64,000 bases of DNA, from contig NZ_CP015285.1 in the NCBI RefSeq assembly GCF_001639105.2, positions 1,914,501 to 1,978,500 on the forward strand. The letters run 5' to 3'. The first letter of the stretch is position 1. Every line of letters starts with the position of its first letter. The stretch comes from Azospirillum humicireducens (lineage in GTDB: Bacteria > Pseudomonadota > Alphaproteobacteria > Azospirillales > Azospirillaceae). The position numbers and the translations under genes are program-made. Below, in pieces: positions 54,735-63,695 of the stretch. The notes under the pieces were generated by a model. The model did not search any database, had not been told where the DNA came from, and was given only the letters and a program-made list of their open reading frames with translations.

Positions 54735-56944
54735 CAGCGCCCAAGACCACAGCCGCGACAGCCCCTTCGCCCCGGCGGATCGTCCCGCTGGCCTTCCGCG
54801 CCGCCGGCTTGGGTCTGGTGGCACTGTCGGTCGGACTTGCGATGGCGGTGCGCGGATCGGACGCGGCGGATCCGCTGCTGACCTATGCCGTGGCGATGAC
54901 GGCCGCCTGCGCGGCGGCGGTGTGGGGGCTGTGGCTGGCGGTCGACCGCTACCTGCTGCGCGCCGCCGAAACGCTGAGCCGCGAGGCCGGGCTGATCGCC
55001 CACGGCAATGCGGAGGGCGCGGTTGGCGGACGGGTGCCGCTGGCGCGCTACGGCGACCTGCTGCCGATCGCCCGCGCGGTCAACGACCTCTCGGACAAGC
55101 TGGCCCAGGTCCGCCGCGACATCGCCCGCACCGTCGCGGACTCGACCGCCAAGGCGGAGGAGCAGAAGACCCAGCTCGCCGCGGTGCTGCGGGATCTGCA
55201 TGAAGGCGTCCTGGTCTGCAACACCCGGCACCAGATCCTGCTCTACAACCAGACCGCCCTCGACATCCTGCATCTGACGGGGGAACTGGGGCTGGGCCGC
55301 TCCATGCTGCATTTCGTGGTGGCGGAGCCGCTGACCCACACGCTGGAACGGCTCTCCTTGCGCGTGCGCGAAGGCCGGCACGTCAATCACGAGCACGGCA
55401 CCACCGCTCAGTTCGTCGGCGCCACCACCGACGGCCGCATCCTGCTGGAAGGCCGGATGAGCGCCATCCTGCAGGAGCCGGAACCGGGATCGGACGAGCC
55501 GCCGGCCATCACCGGATATGTGCTGACCCTGTCCGACGCCACCAGCGAGCTGGCTGCGCTGGGCCAGCGCGACGCCCTGCTGCGCGAGGCGACCGAGGGG
55601 TTCCGCGCGCCGATCGCCAATCTGCGCGCCGCCGTGGAAACCCTGTACGACGCGCCGGACCTCGGTCCCCGCGACCGTGCGGCCTTCGAAAGTGCGATGC
55701 TGGACTCCTGCGACAGCCTGTCACGGCGACTGGAGCAGGTGACCGCCGCCTACCGCAGCGTCGTCACCGGCAGCTGGCCGATGAGCGACATCCATTCCAA
55801 CAACCTGATCGGCCTCGTGGCCCACCGGGTGGGGAGCGCGTCCTCCGTCACCGTCACGCTGACCGGCCTGCCGCAATGGGTGCATGGCGACAGCCACGGG
55901 CTGGTCCTGCTGTTCGCCTATCTGATCGAGAAGGTGCATGGCCTGACCGGAGCCGCCGCCTTCGACCTGGAAGCCGCCGGGCCGCAGGACGGCGACCGCT
56001 GGGTCTATCTGGATCTGGTGTGGGAAGGGCCGGCCGTGCCCAGCGCCACGCTGGACGGTTGGCTGGACCGGACGCTGCCGGGCGGGCTCGGGGGCTTGAG
56101 CGCCGGCGACGTGCTGCAGCACCACCGCAGCACCGCCTGGAGCGAGCCGCTGCCGTCCGCCGACGGCGGCGCCGATGGGGGCGCCGATGGCGCTGCCAAG
56201 CGGGCGCGGCTGCGCGTGCCGCTGCCGCCGGCTCAGTCGCCGCGCTCGGCCCAGCCGCGGCCGCGGGCCAGCGCCCGGCCGGAATTCTTCGATTTCGGGC
56301 TGCTGCACCAGCCGCTGGCGACCAGCGAACTCGGCCGCACGCCACTCGACCGCCTGCATTACGTGGTGTTCGACACCGAGACCACCGGCCTGTCGCCCAG
56401 CACCGGCGACGAGATCATCCAGATCGCCGCCGTGCGCGTCGTCGGCGGGCGCATCCTGACGGGGGAGACCTTCAACACGCTGGTCGACCCCAAGCGGCCG
56501 ATCCCGCCGGAGTCGGTCCCCTTCCACGGCATCACCGACGGCATGGTGACCGGCAAGCCGACCATCGACGCCGTGCTGCCGCAGTTCCGCGGCTTCGTCT
56601 CCGGTGCGGTGCTGGTGGCGCACAACGCCGCTTTCGACCTGAAATTCCTGAAGATGAAGGAACGGGCGGCGGGCGTGACCTTCGATTGTCCGGTGCTGGA
56701 CACCATGCTGCTGTCGCGCATGCTGCTGGGCAATGACGGCGACCACACGCTGGACGGCATCGCCGAGCGGCTGGGCATCGAGGTGGTCGACCGCCACACC
56801 GCGCTGGGCGACAGCCTGGTCACCGCCGCGGTCTTCCTGCGGATGATCGAGATGCTGCGCGACCGCGACGTGCGGACGTTGGACGACGCCATCCGCGGCG
56901 CCAACATCCTGGTCGAACTCGCCGCAAGGGAACGCGCCTTTTGA
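54731..56944 (+). CDS. Membrane HAMP/PAS protein with DEDDh 3'-5' exonuclease domain
   Basis: 737 residues from a GTG in the overlap GTGA. Two spans (about 21-38 and 47-68), a HAMP-like coil, a PAS domain (VLRDLHEGVLVCNTRHQILLYN, around 155-270), a dimerisation-like helix pair without a kinase His, a degenerate ATPase-like region, and then a DnaQ-type exonuclease (about 540-720). All catalytic residues are there: D548 and E550 in VFDTETTG, D636 in HNAAFD, H689 and D694 in RHTALGDS. So a kinase-like sensor frame ends in a nuclease. It lies between a receiver and a CbrA-like kinase, with overlaps on both sides. Confidence 0.86.
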   Translation: MTAPKTTAATAPSPRRIVPLAFRAAGLGLVALSVGLAMAVRGSDAADPLLTYAVAMTAACAAAVWGLWLAVDRYLLRAAETLSREAGLIAHGNAEGAVGGRVPLARYGDLLPIARAVNDLSDKLAQVRRDIARTVADSTAKAEEQKTQLAAVLRDLHEGVLVCNTRHQILLYNQTALDILHLTGELGLGRSMLHFVVAEPLTHTLERLSLRVREGRHVNHEHGTTAQFVGATTDGRILLEGRMSAILQEPEPGSDEPPAITGYVLTLSDATSELAALGQRDALLREATEGFRAPIANLRAAVETLYDAPDLGPRDRAAFESAMLDSCDSLSRRLEQVTAAYRSVVTGSWPMSDIHSNNLIGLVAHRVGSASSVTVTLTGLPQWVHGDSHGLVLLFAYLIEKVHGLTGAAAFDLEAAGPQDGDRWVYLDLVWEGPAVPSATLDGWLDRTLPGGLGGLSAGDVLQHHRSTAWSEPLPSADGGADGGADGAAKRARLRVPLPPAQSPRSAQPRPRASARPEFFDFGLLHQPLATSELGRTPLDRLHYVVFDTETTGLSPSTGDEIIQIAAVRVVGGRILTGETFNTLVDPKRPIPPESVPFHGITDGMVTGKPTIDAVLPQFRGFVSGAVLVAHNAAFDLKFLKMKERAAGVTFDCPVLDTMLLSRMLLGNDGDHTLDGIAERLGIEVVDRHTALGDSLVTAAVFLRMIEMLRDRDVRTLDDAIRGANILVELAARERAF

Positions 56945-57156
56945 GCGCGCCGGACCGCGACGAACCGCCGGCCCTCCGCCGCCGCGAGCGCATGGCCGGG
57001 CTGTTCCTGCTGGCCGCCGTCCTGTTCAGCCCGCCGCTGCTCGGCCTGTTCGGGGTGGAGGCCACGATTTTCGGGATCCCGGCCCTCTATGCCGGGGTCT
57101 TCGGCGTCTGGGCGGCGGTGATCCTGCTGGCGGCGCTCGCCGGCCGGACCCGATAG
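56941..57156 (+). CDS. Small two-span membrane protein (CbrX/YjcH-like position)
   Basis: 71 residues from a TTG in the overlap TTGA with the exonuclease stop. Basic RRRERMAG, span LFLLAAVLFSPPLLGLF, a short loop EATIFGIPA and span LYAGVFGVWAAVILLAAL. A short membrane protein of this type precedes CbrA-like and other solute-symporter genes in many Proteobacteria. It is probably a partner of the transporter domain of the next gene, 13 bases downstream. Confidence 0.75.
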   Translation: MSAPDRDEPPALRRRERMAGLFLLAAVLFSPPLLGLFGVEATIFGIPALYAGVFGVWAAVILLAALAGRTR

Positions 57157-57169
57157 GAAAGGGAGCGGT

Positions 57170-59938
57170 ATGGGCGTCGGACTCGATTGGGGCACGATCC
57201 TGGTCGTGGCGCTGACCTATCTGTCCGCCCTGTTCGCCATCGCCCATTGGGCCGACCGGCGGGAAGCGGCGGGACGCAGCGTCATCGCGTCGCCCACCAT
57301 CTTCGCCCTGTCGCTGGCGGTCTACTGCACGACCTGGACCTTCTACGGCTCGGTCGGGCGGGCGGCGACGCTGGGGATCGGCTTCCTGCCGGTCTATCTC
57401 GGCCCCACCCTGCTGATGCTGCTGGCCCCGCTGCTGCTGCGCAAGGTCCTGCGCATCGCCAAGGCGCAGCGCATCACCTCCATCGCCGATTTCCTGGCAA
57501 GCCGCTACGGCCACAGTCCCCTGCTGGGCGGGCTGGTGGCGTTGACCGCCACCGTCGGCGTCACCCCCTACATCGCCCTGCAGCTGAAAGCGGTCGCCGT
57601 CAGCTTCGACGCGCTGACCGGCGGCGGGCTGGAGGCGTCCCCGGCCCCCTTCCTGGACCAGGGATTCCTGATCGCCGCGGTGATGGCGCTGTTCGCCATC
57701 GTCTTCGGCGCCCGCCAGATCGACGCGGCGGAGCATCACCCCGGTCTGGTCGCGGCCATCGCTCTGGAATCGCTGGTGAAGCTGGTTGCCTTCCTGGCCG
57801 TGGGGATCTTCGTGGTCTGGGGCCTGCATGGCGGCCTGGACAACCTGTTCTCCGCGGCAAGCGCCGTCCCCGACCTTGCCCGGCTGTTCGGCGGCGACAT
57901 CGCGCTGGAGGGAGCCGCCTCGGGCGTGTGGGTGACCACCACCATCCTGTCGGCAGCGGCAATGCTGTGCCTGCCGCGCCAGTTCCAGGTGATGGTCATC
58001 GAATCGGTGGACGAACGCCAGCTGGACCGCGCCGTCTGGCTGTTCCCGCTCTATCTGCTGCTGATCAACCTGTTCGTGCTGCCGGTGGCGCTGTCGGGAC
58101 TGCTGACCTTCGGCGGACGGGTGGACCCCGACCTGTTCGTGGTCGCCCTGCCCCTGCATGGCGGGGCGGAGTGGCTGGCCCTGCTGGCCTTCCTTGGCGG
58201 ACTGTCGGCGGCGGCGGGGATGATCGTGGTCGAGACGGTCGCGCTGTCGACCATGCTGTGCAACAACCTCGTGGTGCCGGTTCTGCTGCGCGTCCGGCCG
58301 GCGGTGCTTGCGCGCTCGGCCGATCCGGCGCCGGTGCTGCTGATGGTCCGGCGGGTCGCCATCGTCGCGATCCTGCTGTTCGGCTACGGCTATTACCGGC
58401 TGGCGGGATCGGCCTATGCGCTGGTGTCGATCGGACTGATCTCCTTCGCGGCGGTGGCACAGTTCGCCCCGGCCCTGATCGGCGGGCTCCACTGGCGCGG
58501 GGCGACCAGGCGCGGCGCCATCGCCGGGGTGGCGGCCGGCACGCTGGTCTGGGCCTATACGCTGCTGCTGCCCAGCTTCGCGCGGTCGGGCTGGCTGCCG
58601 GCCAGCTTCATCGCCGACGGGCCTTGGAGCATCGCGGCGCTGCGGCCCTATGCGCTGTTCGGGTTGGAGGGCTGGGATCCGCTGGCCCATGCCCTGTTCT
58701 GGAGCGCCCTTGCCAACATCGGCGCCTATGTCGGGCTGTCGCTGTTCGACCGGCCCGGCGCGGTGGAGCGGGCCCAGGCGGCGGCCTTCGTCGATGTGTT
58801 CGAACCGACGCCCGCCGCCATGCCGCCCATATCGCCCGCGGACTGGCGCAACGCCGCCAGTGTCGGCGACCTCGCCCGCGTGGTCGCCCGCTTCCTCGGG
58901 CTGCAGCGTGCCGAGCAGGCCTTCGCCGGTGCCGACCCGGACGAGCCGGCGGGACCGGAGCGTCTCCGGCTCGCCGAACGGCTGCTGGCCGGCGCCATCG
59001 GCGGGGCCTCGGCGCGGGTGGCGCTCGCCTCGTCTGTCTCGGCGGGGGCGGTGGAGGCGGCGGAGCTTCTGCGCATGCTGGACGAGACCAGCGACGTCAT
59101 CGCCCACAGCCGCCAGCTGGAGTTGAAGACGGCGGAGCTGGAGCGCGCCACCGACGCGCTGCGCGCCGCCAACGAGCAGCTGACCGAGCTGGACAGGCTG
59201 AAGGACGAGTTCCTGTCCACCGTGACGCACGAGCTGCGCACGCCGCTGACCTCGATTCGCGCCCTCAGCGAAATCCTGCATGACGATCGTGAGCTGGAAC
59301 CCGAACAGCGGCAGGAGTTCCTGGCCGTCATCATCAAGGAGAGCGAGCGGCTGACCCGCCTGATCAACCAGGTGCTCGACATGGCGAAGATCGAGGCCGG
59401 CGCGCTCGACTGGCGGATCGAGCGTATCGATCCGGCCGCCCTGCTGGCCCAGGCCGTGGCGGCGACCGAGGCGCTGTTCCTGGAACGCGGCATCGCGCTC
59501 TCGGTGGACATCCCGGGCAACCTGCCACCGGTGCGCGGCGACGAGGACCGGGTGATCCAGGTGGTGGTGAACCTGCTGTCCAACGCCGCGAAGTTCACGC
59601 CCACCGGTGGGCGGACCCGGCTGGAGGCCAAGCCGGACGGAGACATGCTGCGAATCGCGGTGATCGACAGCGGGCCCGGCGTCTTGCCCAAGGACCGCGA
59701 CATCGTGTTCGAGCGTTTCCGCCAGGCCGGCGACATGCTGACCGGCAAGCCGGCCGGCACCGGGCTGGGACTCGCCATCGCCAAGCGCATCATCGAGCAT
59801 CTGGGCGGCAGAATCGGGGTGGAGGACGCCACCGCCGGATTGAGCGCCGAATCGGGCAAGGGAGCCGCCTTCTGGTTCACCCTGCCGTTTGTGGGACCGC
59901 ATTCCGCGCAGCCGTTCAACGCGAAGTCCGAAGCGTAG
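57170..59938 (+). CDS. CbrA-like sensor kinase with sodium:solute symporter domain
   Basis: 922 residues. The first 510 or so form a 13-span sodium/solute symporter (AHWADRREAAGRS, SRYGHSPLLGGLVAL, YKSP-lacking middle, AAEHHPGLVAAIALES). A linker with a coiled coil (about 630-680) leads to HisKA with H687 in VTHELRTPLTS and a HATPase with N in NLLSNAAKF, DSGPGVLP and GTGLGLAI. CbrA couples uptake or sensing of a nutrient to a response regulator controlling carbon/nitrogen use. No NtrC-type CbrB is in the window; the single receiver at 54336 is the nearest partner. GGGAG before the ATG. Confidence 0.9.
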   Translation: MGVGLDWGTILVVALTYLSALFAIAHWADRREAAGRSVIASPTIFALSLAVYCTTWTFYGSVGRAATLGIGFLPVYLGPTLLMLLAPLLLRKVLRIAKAQRITSIADFLASRYGHSPLLGGLVALTATVGVTPYIALQLKAVAVSFDALTGGGLEASPAPFLDQGFLIAAVMALFAIVFGARQIDAAEHHPGLVAAIALESLVKLVAFLAVGIFVVWGLHGGLDNLFSAASAVPDLARLFGGDIALEGAASGVWVTTTILSAAAMLCLPRQFQVMVIESVDERQLDRAVWLFPLYLLLINLFVLPVALSGLLTFGGRVDPDLFVVALPLHGGAEWLALLAFLGGLSAAAGMIVVETVALSTMLCNNLVVPVLLRVRPAVLARSADPAPVLLMVRRVAIVAILLFGYGYYRLAGSAYALVSIGLISFAAVAQFAPALIGGLHWRGATRRGAIAGVAAGTLVWAYTLLLPSFARSGWLPASFIADGPWSIAALRPYALFGLEGWDPLAHALFWSALANIGAYVGLSLFDRPGAVERAQAAAFVDVFEPTPAAMPPISPADWRNAASVGDLARVVARFLGLQRAEQAFAGADPDEPAGPERLRLAERLLAGAIGGASARVALASSVSAGAVEAAELLRMLDETSDVIAHSRQLELKTAELERATDALRAANEQLTELDRLKDEFLSTVTHELRTPLTSIRALSEILHDDRELEPEQRQEFLAVIIKESERLTRLINQVLDMAKIEAGALDWRIERIDPAALLAQAVAATEALFLERGIALSVDIPGNLPPVRGDEDRVIQVVVNLLSNAAKFTPTGGRTRLEAKPDGDMLRIAVIDSGPGVLPKDRDIVFERFRQAGDMLTGKPAGTGLGLAIAKRIIEHLGGRIGVEDATAGLSAESGKGAAFWFTLPFVGPHSAQPFNAKSEA

Positions 59939-60212
59939 GCACAACGCGGAGGCGGCGGTTGACTGGCAATGTTTCAATCACAACCATCTCCCCGCGCTGC
60001 AATCCCGTGTTATCCTGCCCCATCACCGCGTACGATGATCGATAGGGGGGATGCCCGTCTTGCGGCCCGATCCGAGGATGCGGCCACAGTGCCATACAAC
60101 CGATGGGGCACCGTACGCCACGGTGCTTCCCGTTCGGGCGATCCGCGCTTATGGTGTAGCGCCCGGATCCGGTAGCGGCGCGGGTCGGGCGGGTTGTCGG
60201 TAGGAAGGCGGG

Positions 60213-61910
60213 ATGGGAAAGATTCTGGTTGTCGACGACGAGAGGGACGTCGAAACGCTGATCATGCAGCGTTTCCGTCGCGCCGTCCGCGCCGGTGAAC
60301 TGGAGTTCCTGTTTGCCCATGACGGGCAGGAGGCGCTGGAGACACTGCGCGCCCGGCCCGACATCGACATGGTGCTGAGCGACATCAACATGCCGGGGAT
60401 GGACGGGCTGACTCTGCTCGATCATCTGCCCCAGGTGAATGCCGACATCCGTGCGGTGATGGTCTCGGCCTATGGCGATCTCGGCAATGTGCGGGCGGCG
60501 ATGAACCGCGGCGCCTTCGACTTCATCATCAAGCCGATCGATTTCAGCGACCTGGAAGCCACCATCCACAAGACGCTGGAGGCCTGCCGCGCCGTGCGGC
60601 GGCTGCGCGACGCCTTGCAGGAGACGCGGACGGCCGAAGCGGCATCGCGCGCCCAGGCCGCCCGCCTGCGCCGGGTGCTGGACGGCAGCCCCATCGGCGT
60701 GTCGATCATCACCGAAGCCGGGGAGCTGCTCTACTGCAACCAGCGTTGCGTCGAGCTGTTCGGCGTGCCGGCGGAGGCGATGCAGCAGCGCTGCTCCCCC
60801 ACCCTGTTCCGCCATGTGCTGGAAAGGCTGCCGGACCGGGCGCCGGGATCAGTGGCGCCGTCGGACGAAATCCACTATGTGCGCGAGGATGGGCGGACGG
60901 TGTGGATGGCGATGTCCGTCGACCGCACCTCTTACGAAAACCAGCCGGTCTTCATCGTCTGGTTATACGACATCACCGAGCGCAAGGTGCAGGCGGAGGC
61001 GCTGCGCAGCGCCAAGGAATCGGCCGAACAGGCCCTGGCCGACCTGGAGCGCATGCAGTCCCATCTGATCCGGGCGGAGAAGATGACGGTGATCGCCCAG
61101 CTGATCGCCGCGGTCGCGCACGAGATCAACACCCCCGTCGGCATCGCGCTGACCGCCGCCACCCATCTGCAGGCGGCGTCGGAAGCGATCATCACGACCT
61201 TCAACGGCGGACAGCTGCGCAAGAGCGATTTCCAGGACTATGTCGGCACCGCCAGCGAGGTTTCCACCCTGCTGGTCGCCAACATCGAGCGCGCCGCAGC
61301 GCTGATCCAGAGCCTGAAGCTGGTGACGGAGGGCAAGGCCAGTTCGCCGCGCAGCCGCGTCGGCTTGCGCGACTACCTGTCGGACATTGTGCTGGCGGTG
61401 CAGGTGCAGCCGGCCGCCGCCGGGCACGAGCTTGTGCTGGACTGCCCGGACGGGCTGGCGCTCGACACCTATCCAGGTGCCTTGACCGAGGTGCTTCTGG
61501 CGCTGCTGACCAACGCCTTCGCCCATGCCTTCGAGCCGGAGCCCGCCTCCATGGCCGCCATGGATGGCGTCGGCGCCGGTGCCATGGCCGGTGGCGGAGT
61601 CGATGGTCCGGAAGATGGGCCGGATGACGGTTCGAACCGCCGGGGTCGGGTCATGGTGTCGGTCCGGCTGCTTGGCAATGAGCGGGTCGAGCTGTCCGTG
61701 TCCGACAACGGCCGCGGCATCCCGGCTGACATCCAGCCACGGCTGTTCCAGCCCTTCGCCACCAGCCGGCGTGGATCGGGCAGCATGGGGTTGGGGCTCT
61801 ATGCGGTATTCAACCTCGTCACCGGCAAGCTGGGCGGCGAGATCGACATCGACAGCGCTCCCGGACACGGCACGACCGTTGTCCTGCGTCTGCCGCTGGA
61901 CGCTCCCTGA
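60213..61910 (+). CDS. REC-PAS-histidine kinase hybrid
   Basis: 565 residues. A receiver at the N-terminus (VVDDERD, D57 in VLSDINMPGMDG, Lys in DFIIKPID), a PAS domain (RVLDGSPIGVSIITEAGELLYCN, about 150-260), HisKA with H303 in AHEINTPVG and a HATPase (LLTNAFAHAF, SDNGRGIP, SMGLGLYAVF). A 33-residue Gly/Ala/Asp insertion (AAMDGVGAGAMAGGG...) interrupts the HATPase between its N and G boxes. Cytosolic, no membrane span. A receiver before the kinase suggests a phosphorelay input. Confidence 0.9.
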   Translation: MGKILVVDDERDVETLIMQRFRRAVRAGELEFLFAHDGQEALETLRARPDIDMVLSDINMPGMDGLTLLDHLPQVNADIRAVMVSAYGDLGNVRAAMNRGAFDFIIKPIDFSDLEATIHKTLEACRAVRRLRDALQETRTAEAASRAQAARLRRVLDGSPIGVSIITEAGELLYCNQRCVELFGVPAEAMQQRCSPTLFRHVLERLPDRAPGSVAPSDEIHYVREDGRTVWMAMSVDRTSYENQPVFIVWLYDITERKVQAEALRSAKESAEQALADLERMQSHLIRAEKMTVIAQLIAAVAHEINTPVGIALTAATHLQAASEAIITTFNGGQLRKSDFQDYVGTASEVSTLLVANIERAAALIQSLKLVTEGKASSPRSRVGLRDYLSDIVLAVQVQPAAAGHELVLDCPDGLALDTYPGALTEVLLALLTNAFAHAFEPEPASMAAMDGVGAGAMAGGGVDGPEDGPDDGSNRRGRVMVSVRLLGNERVELSVSDNGRGIPADIQPRLFQPFATSRRGSGSMGLGLYAVFNLVTGKLGGEIDIDSAPGHGTTVVLRLPLDAP

Positions 61911-62000
61911 CCGGCTCTGTCATGGTGCCTGCCGTCCGCTCCCGCCGTCGGCAGGCATTGGCGCGCGGGCATTCGAACCGGTGAAGCGGAAACATGCAGC

Positions 62001-63695
62001 ATGGACGAGCTTAACGATCGGCCGATTCCCCCTCCCCAGTCGGTGGATGAGGCATTGGACAATGCCCATCGCTACCGCGCATTGCTGATCGAGACGATGC
62101 CGGGCCTGATCGTTCACCGCAACGGCCGCGTGCTCTATTGCAACACCGCGCTGGCCAATCTTCTCGGTTATCCGACGACACGCGAAATCCTGGCATTGTC
62201 GAACGTGCTGTCCATCGTGCCGGAGGACGCGCTCCATGCCGAAGAAAAGGCCTATGCCCGATGCCTTGGCGGCCAGCTGCGGCTGGAGGCCCGTCGGGTA
62301 AAGCGTTACCGCGCCGATTCCAGCCTACAGTGGTTCGACCAGCTGCTGGAAACGGTGGAGTGGGCAGACGGTCCGGCGATCATGGAAATGCTGACCCAGA
62401 TGCGTCCCCATCCGGCGAACGCCGATCTGCCGCGCCAGGGGCAATTGCTTCAGGCCGCGATCGACGCCATGCCCAACGGCGTCCTGATGCTGGACAAGGA
62501 TTTGCGGCTGGAGGGTGCAAACAGCGAATATTTCAGACTTTGGGACTATCCTCCGGGAATGTTCCCTCCGGGCACGCCAGTATCCGCGACTCTGGACTAC
62601 AACCACAGCCGGGGAGATTATGGCGACGTTCCCCGACATGAAACGATCCAGGCCCTGTGCGCGAAGCTGCGCGTCAAGGGCGTGGCCAATGCCGAGCGGG
62701 AGGTGCCGAACGGTCGAACTCTGGATATCCGAACCGCTCCACGCGCCGACGGCGGGTACGTCATCACTCAATATGACATCACCGATCGGAAGCGGATCGA
62801 AACCGAGCTGCGTGAAGCCAAGGAAAGAGCAGAGTCGATCCTGCGGGAACTGCGGGAAACCCAGCAGCAGTTGATCGTTCAGGAGAAAATGGCCTCTCTT
62901 GGCCAGCTCACGGCCGGAATCGCACACGAACTAAAGAACCCGCTGAATTTCGTCAATAATTTCGCCGACTTGAGCGGCGAGCTTCTCGATGAACTTCTCG
63001 CCTTCCTGAATCCGCTGAAATCAGGTCTTCCTTCCGAAGCCGGGATCGAGGTGGATGCCCTAATCAAGGATCTGCAAAGCAATCTGCGCAAGATCGGAGA
63101 GCACGGCAAACGGGCCGACCGCATCGTCAAGAGCATGCTCGATCATTCCCGTGGTGGCGGCGGCGAATGGCAATCCGTCGATCTCAACGCCTTGGTCGAC
63201 GAAGCTCTTATGCTTTCCTATCAGGCAAGCAGAACCCAGGATTCCAGTTTCAATGCAACGCTTGAGCGGGACTTCGATCCGACATTGGGGGAACTGGACC
63301 TGGTGCCTCAGGACATTTCCCGTGTTCTGGTGAATTTGTACACCAACTCTTTTTATGCTCTCCGACGTCGGCAGCTCATCTGCGGCGACCCGCAATATTC
63401 TCCCACACTGAAAGTTGCCACCCAGGGACGCAGCGACGACGCAGAAATCAGGATTAGAGACAATGGAATTGGAATCCCGCCCTCTTTGATTGAGAAAATA
63501 TTTACGCCATTCTTCACCACAAAGCCCGCCGGCGAAGGGACAGGTTTGGGTCTTTCCCTGAGTTATGACATCGTGGTACATCAACACAGGGGTCATTTCG
63601 ATGTGTCCAGCATCGAAAACCAATACAGCGAGTTTGTGATTTCGCTGCCGCGCAAATCCGTGGCGGCCAATCCAGGGGAGCGGCGCAAACCATGA
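62001..63695 (+). CDS. PAS-PAS histidine kinase
   Basis: 564 residues, cytosolic. First PAS (YRALLIETMPGLIVHRNGRVLYCN, about 15-130), second PAS of the PAS_7 kind (AAIDAMPNGVLMLDKDLRLEGAN, about 150-260), a coiled coil, HisKA with H309 in AHELKNPLNFVNN and a HATPase (NLYTNSFYAL, DNGIGIPPS, GTGLGLSLSYDI). Codon use in the last third is less GC-rich than in most neighbours. Its stop overlaps the start of the next receiver (ATGA), so that receiver is the likely partner. Confidence 0.9.
   Translation: MDELNDRPIPPPQSVDEALDNAHRYRALLIETMPGLIVHRNGRVLYCNTALANLLGYPTTREILALSNVLSIVPEDALHAEEKAYARCLGGQLRLEARRVKRYRADSSLQWFDQLLETVEWADGPAIMEMLTQMRPHPANADLPRQGQLLQAAIDAMPNGVLMLDKDLRLEGANSEYFRLWDYPPGMFPPGTPVSATLDYNHSRGDYGDVPRHETIQALCAKLRVKGVANAEREVPNGRTLDIRTAPRADGGYVITQYDITDRKRIETELREAKERAESILRELRETQQQLIVQEKMASLGQLTAGIAHELKNPLNFVNNFADLSGELLDELLAFLNPLKSGLPSEAGIEVDALIKDLQSNLRKIGEHGKRADRIVKSMLDHSRGGGGEWQSVDLNALVDEALMLSYQASRTQDSSFNATLERDFDPTLGELDLVPQDISRVLVNLYTNSFYALRRRQLICGDPQYSPTLKVATQGRSDDAEIRIRDNGIGIPPSLIEKIFTPFFTTKPAGEGTGLGLSLSYDIVVHQHRGHFDVSSIENQYSEFVISLPRKSVAANPGERRKP

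Noticed and set aside
57026..59977. A 983-codon minus-strand open frame across the CbrA-like gene
   Set aside because: It is antisense to a clearly recognisable transporter-kinase, is rich in Arg, Gln, His and Gly as expected of GC-rich shadow frames, and has no family motif.
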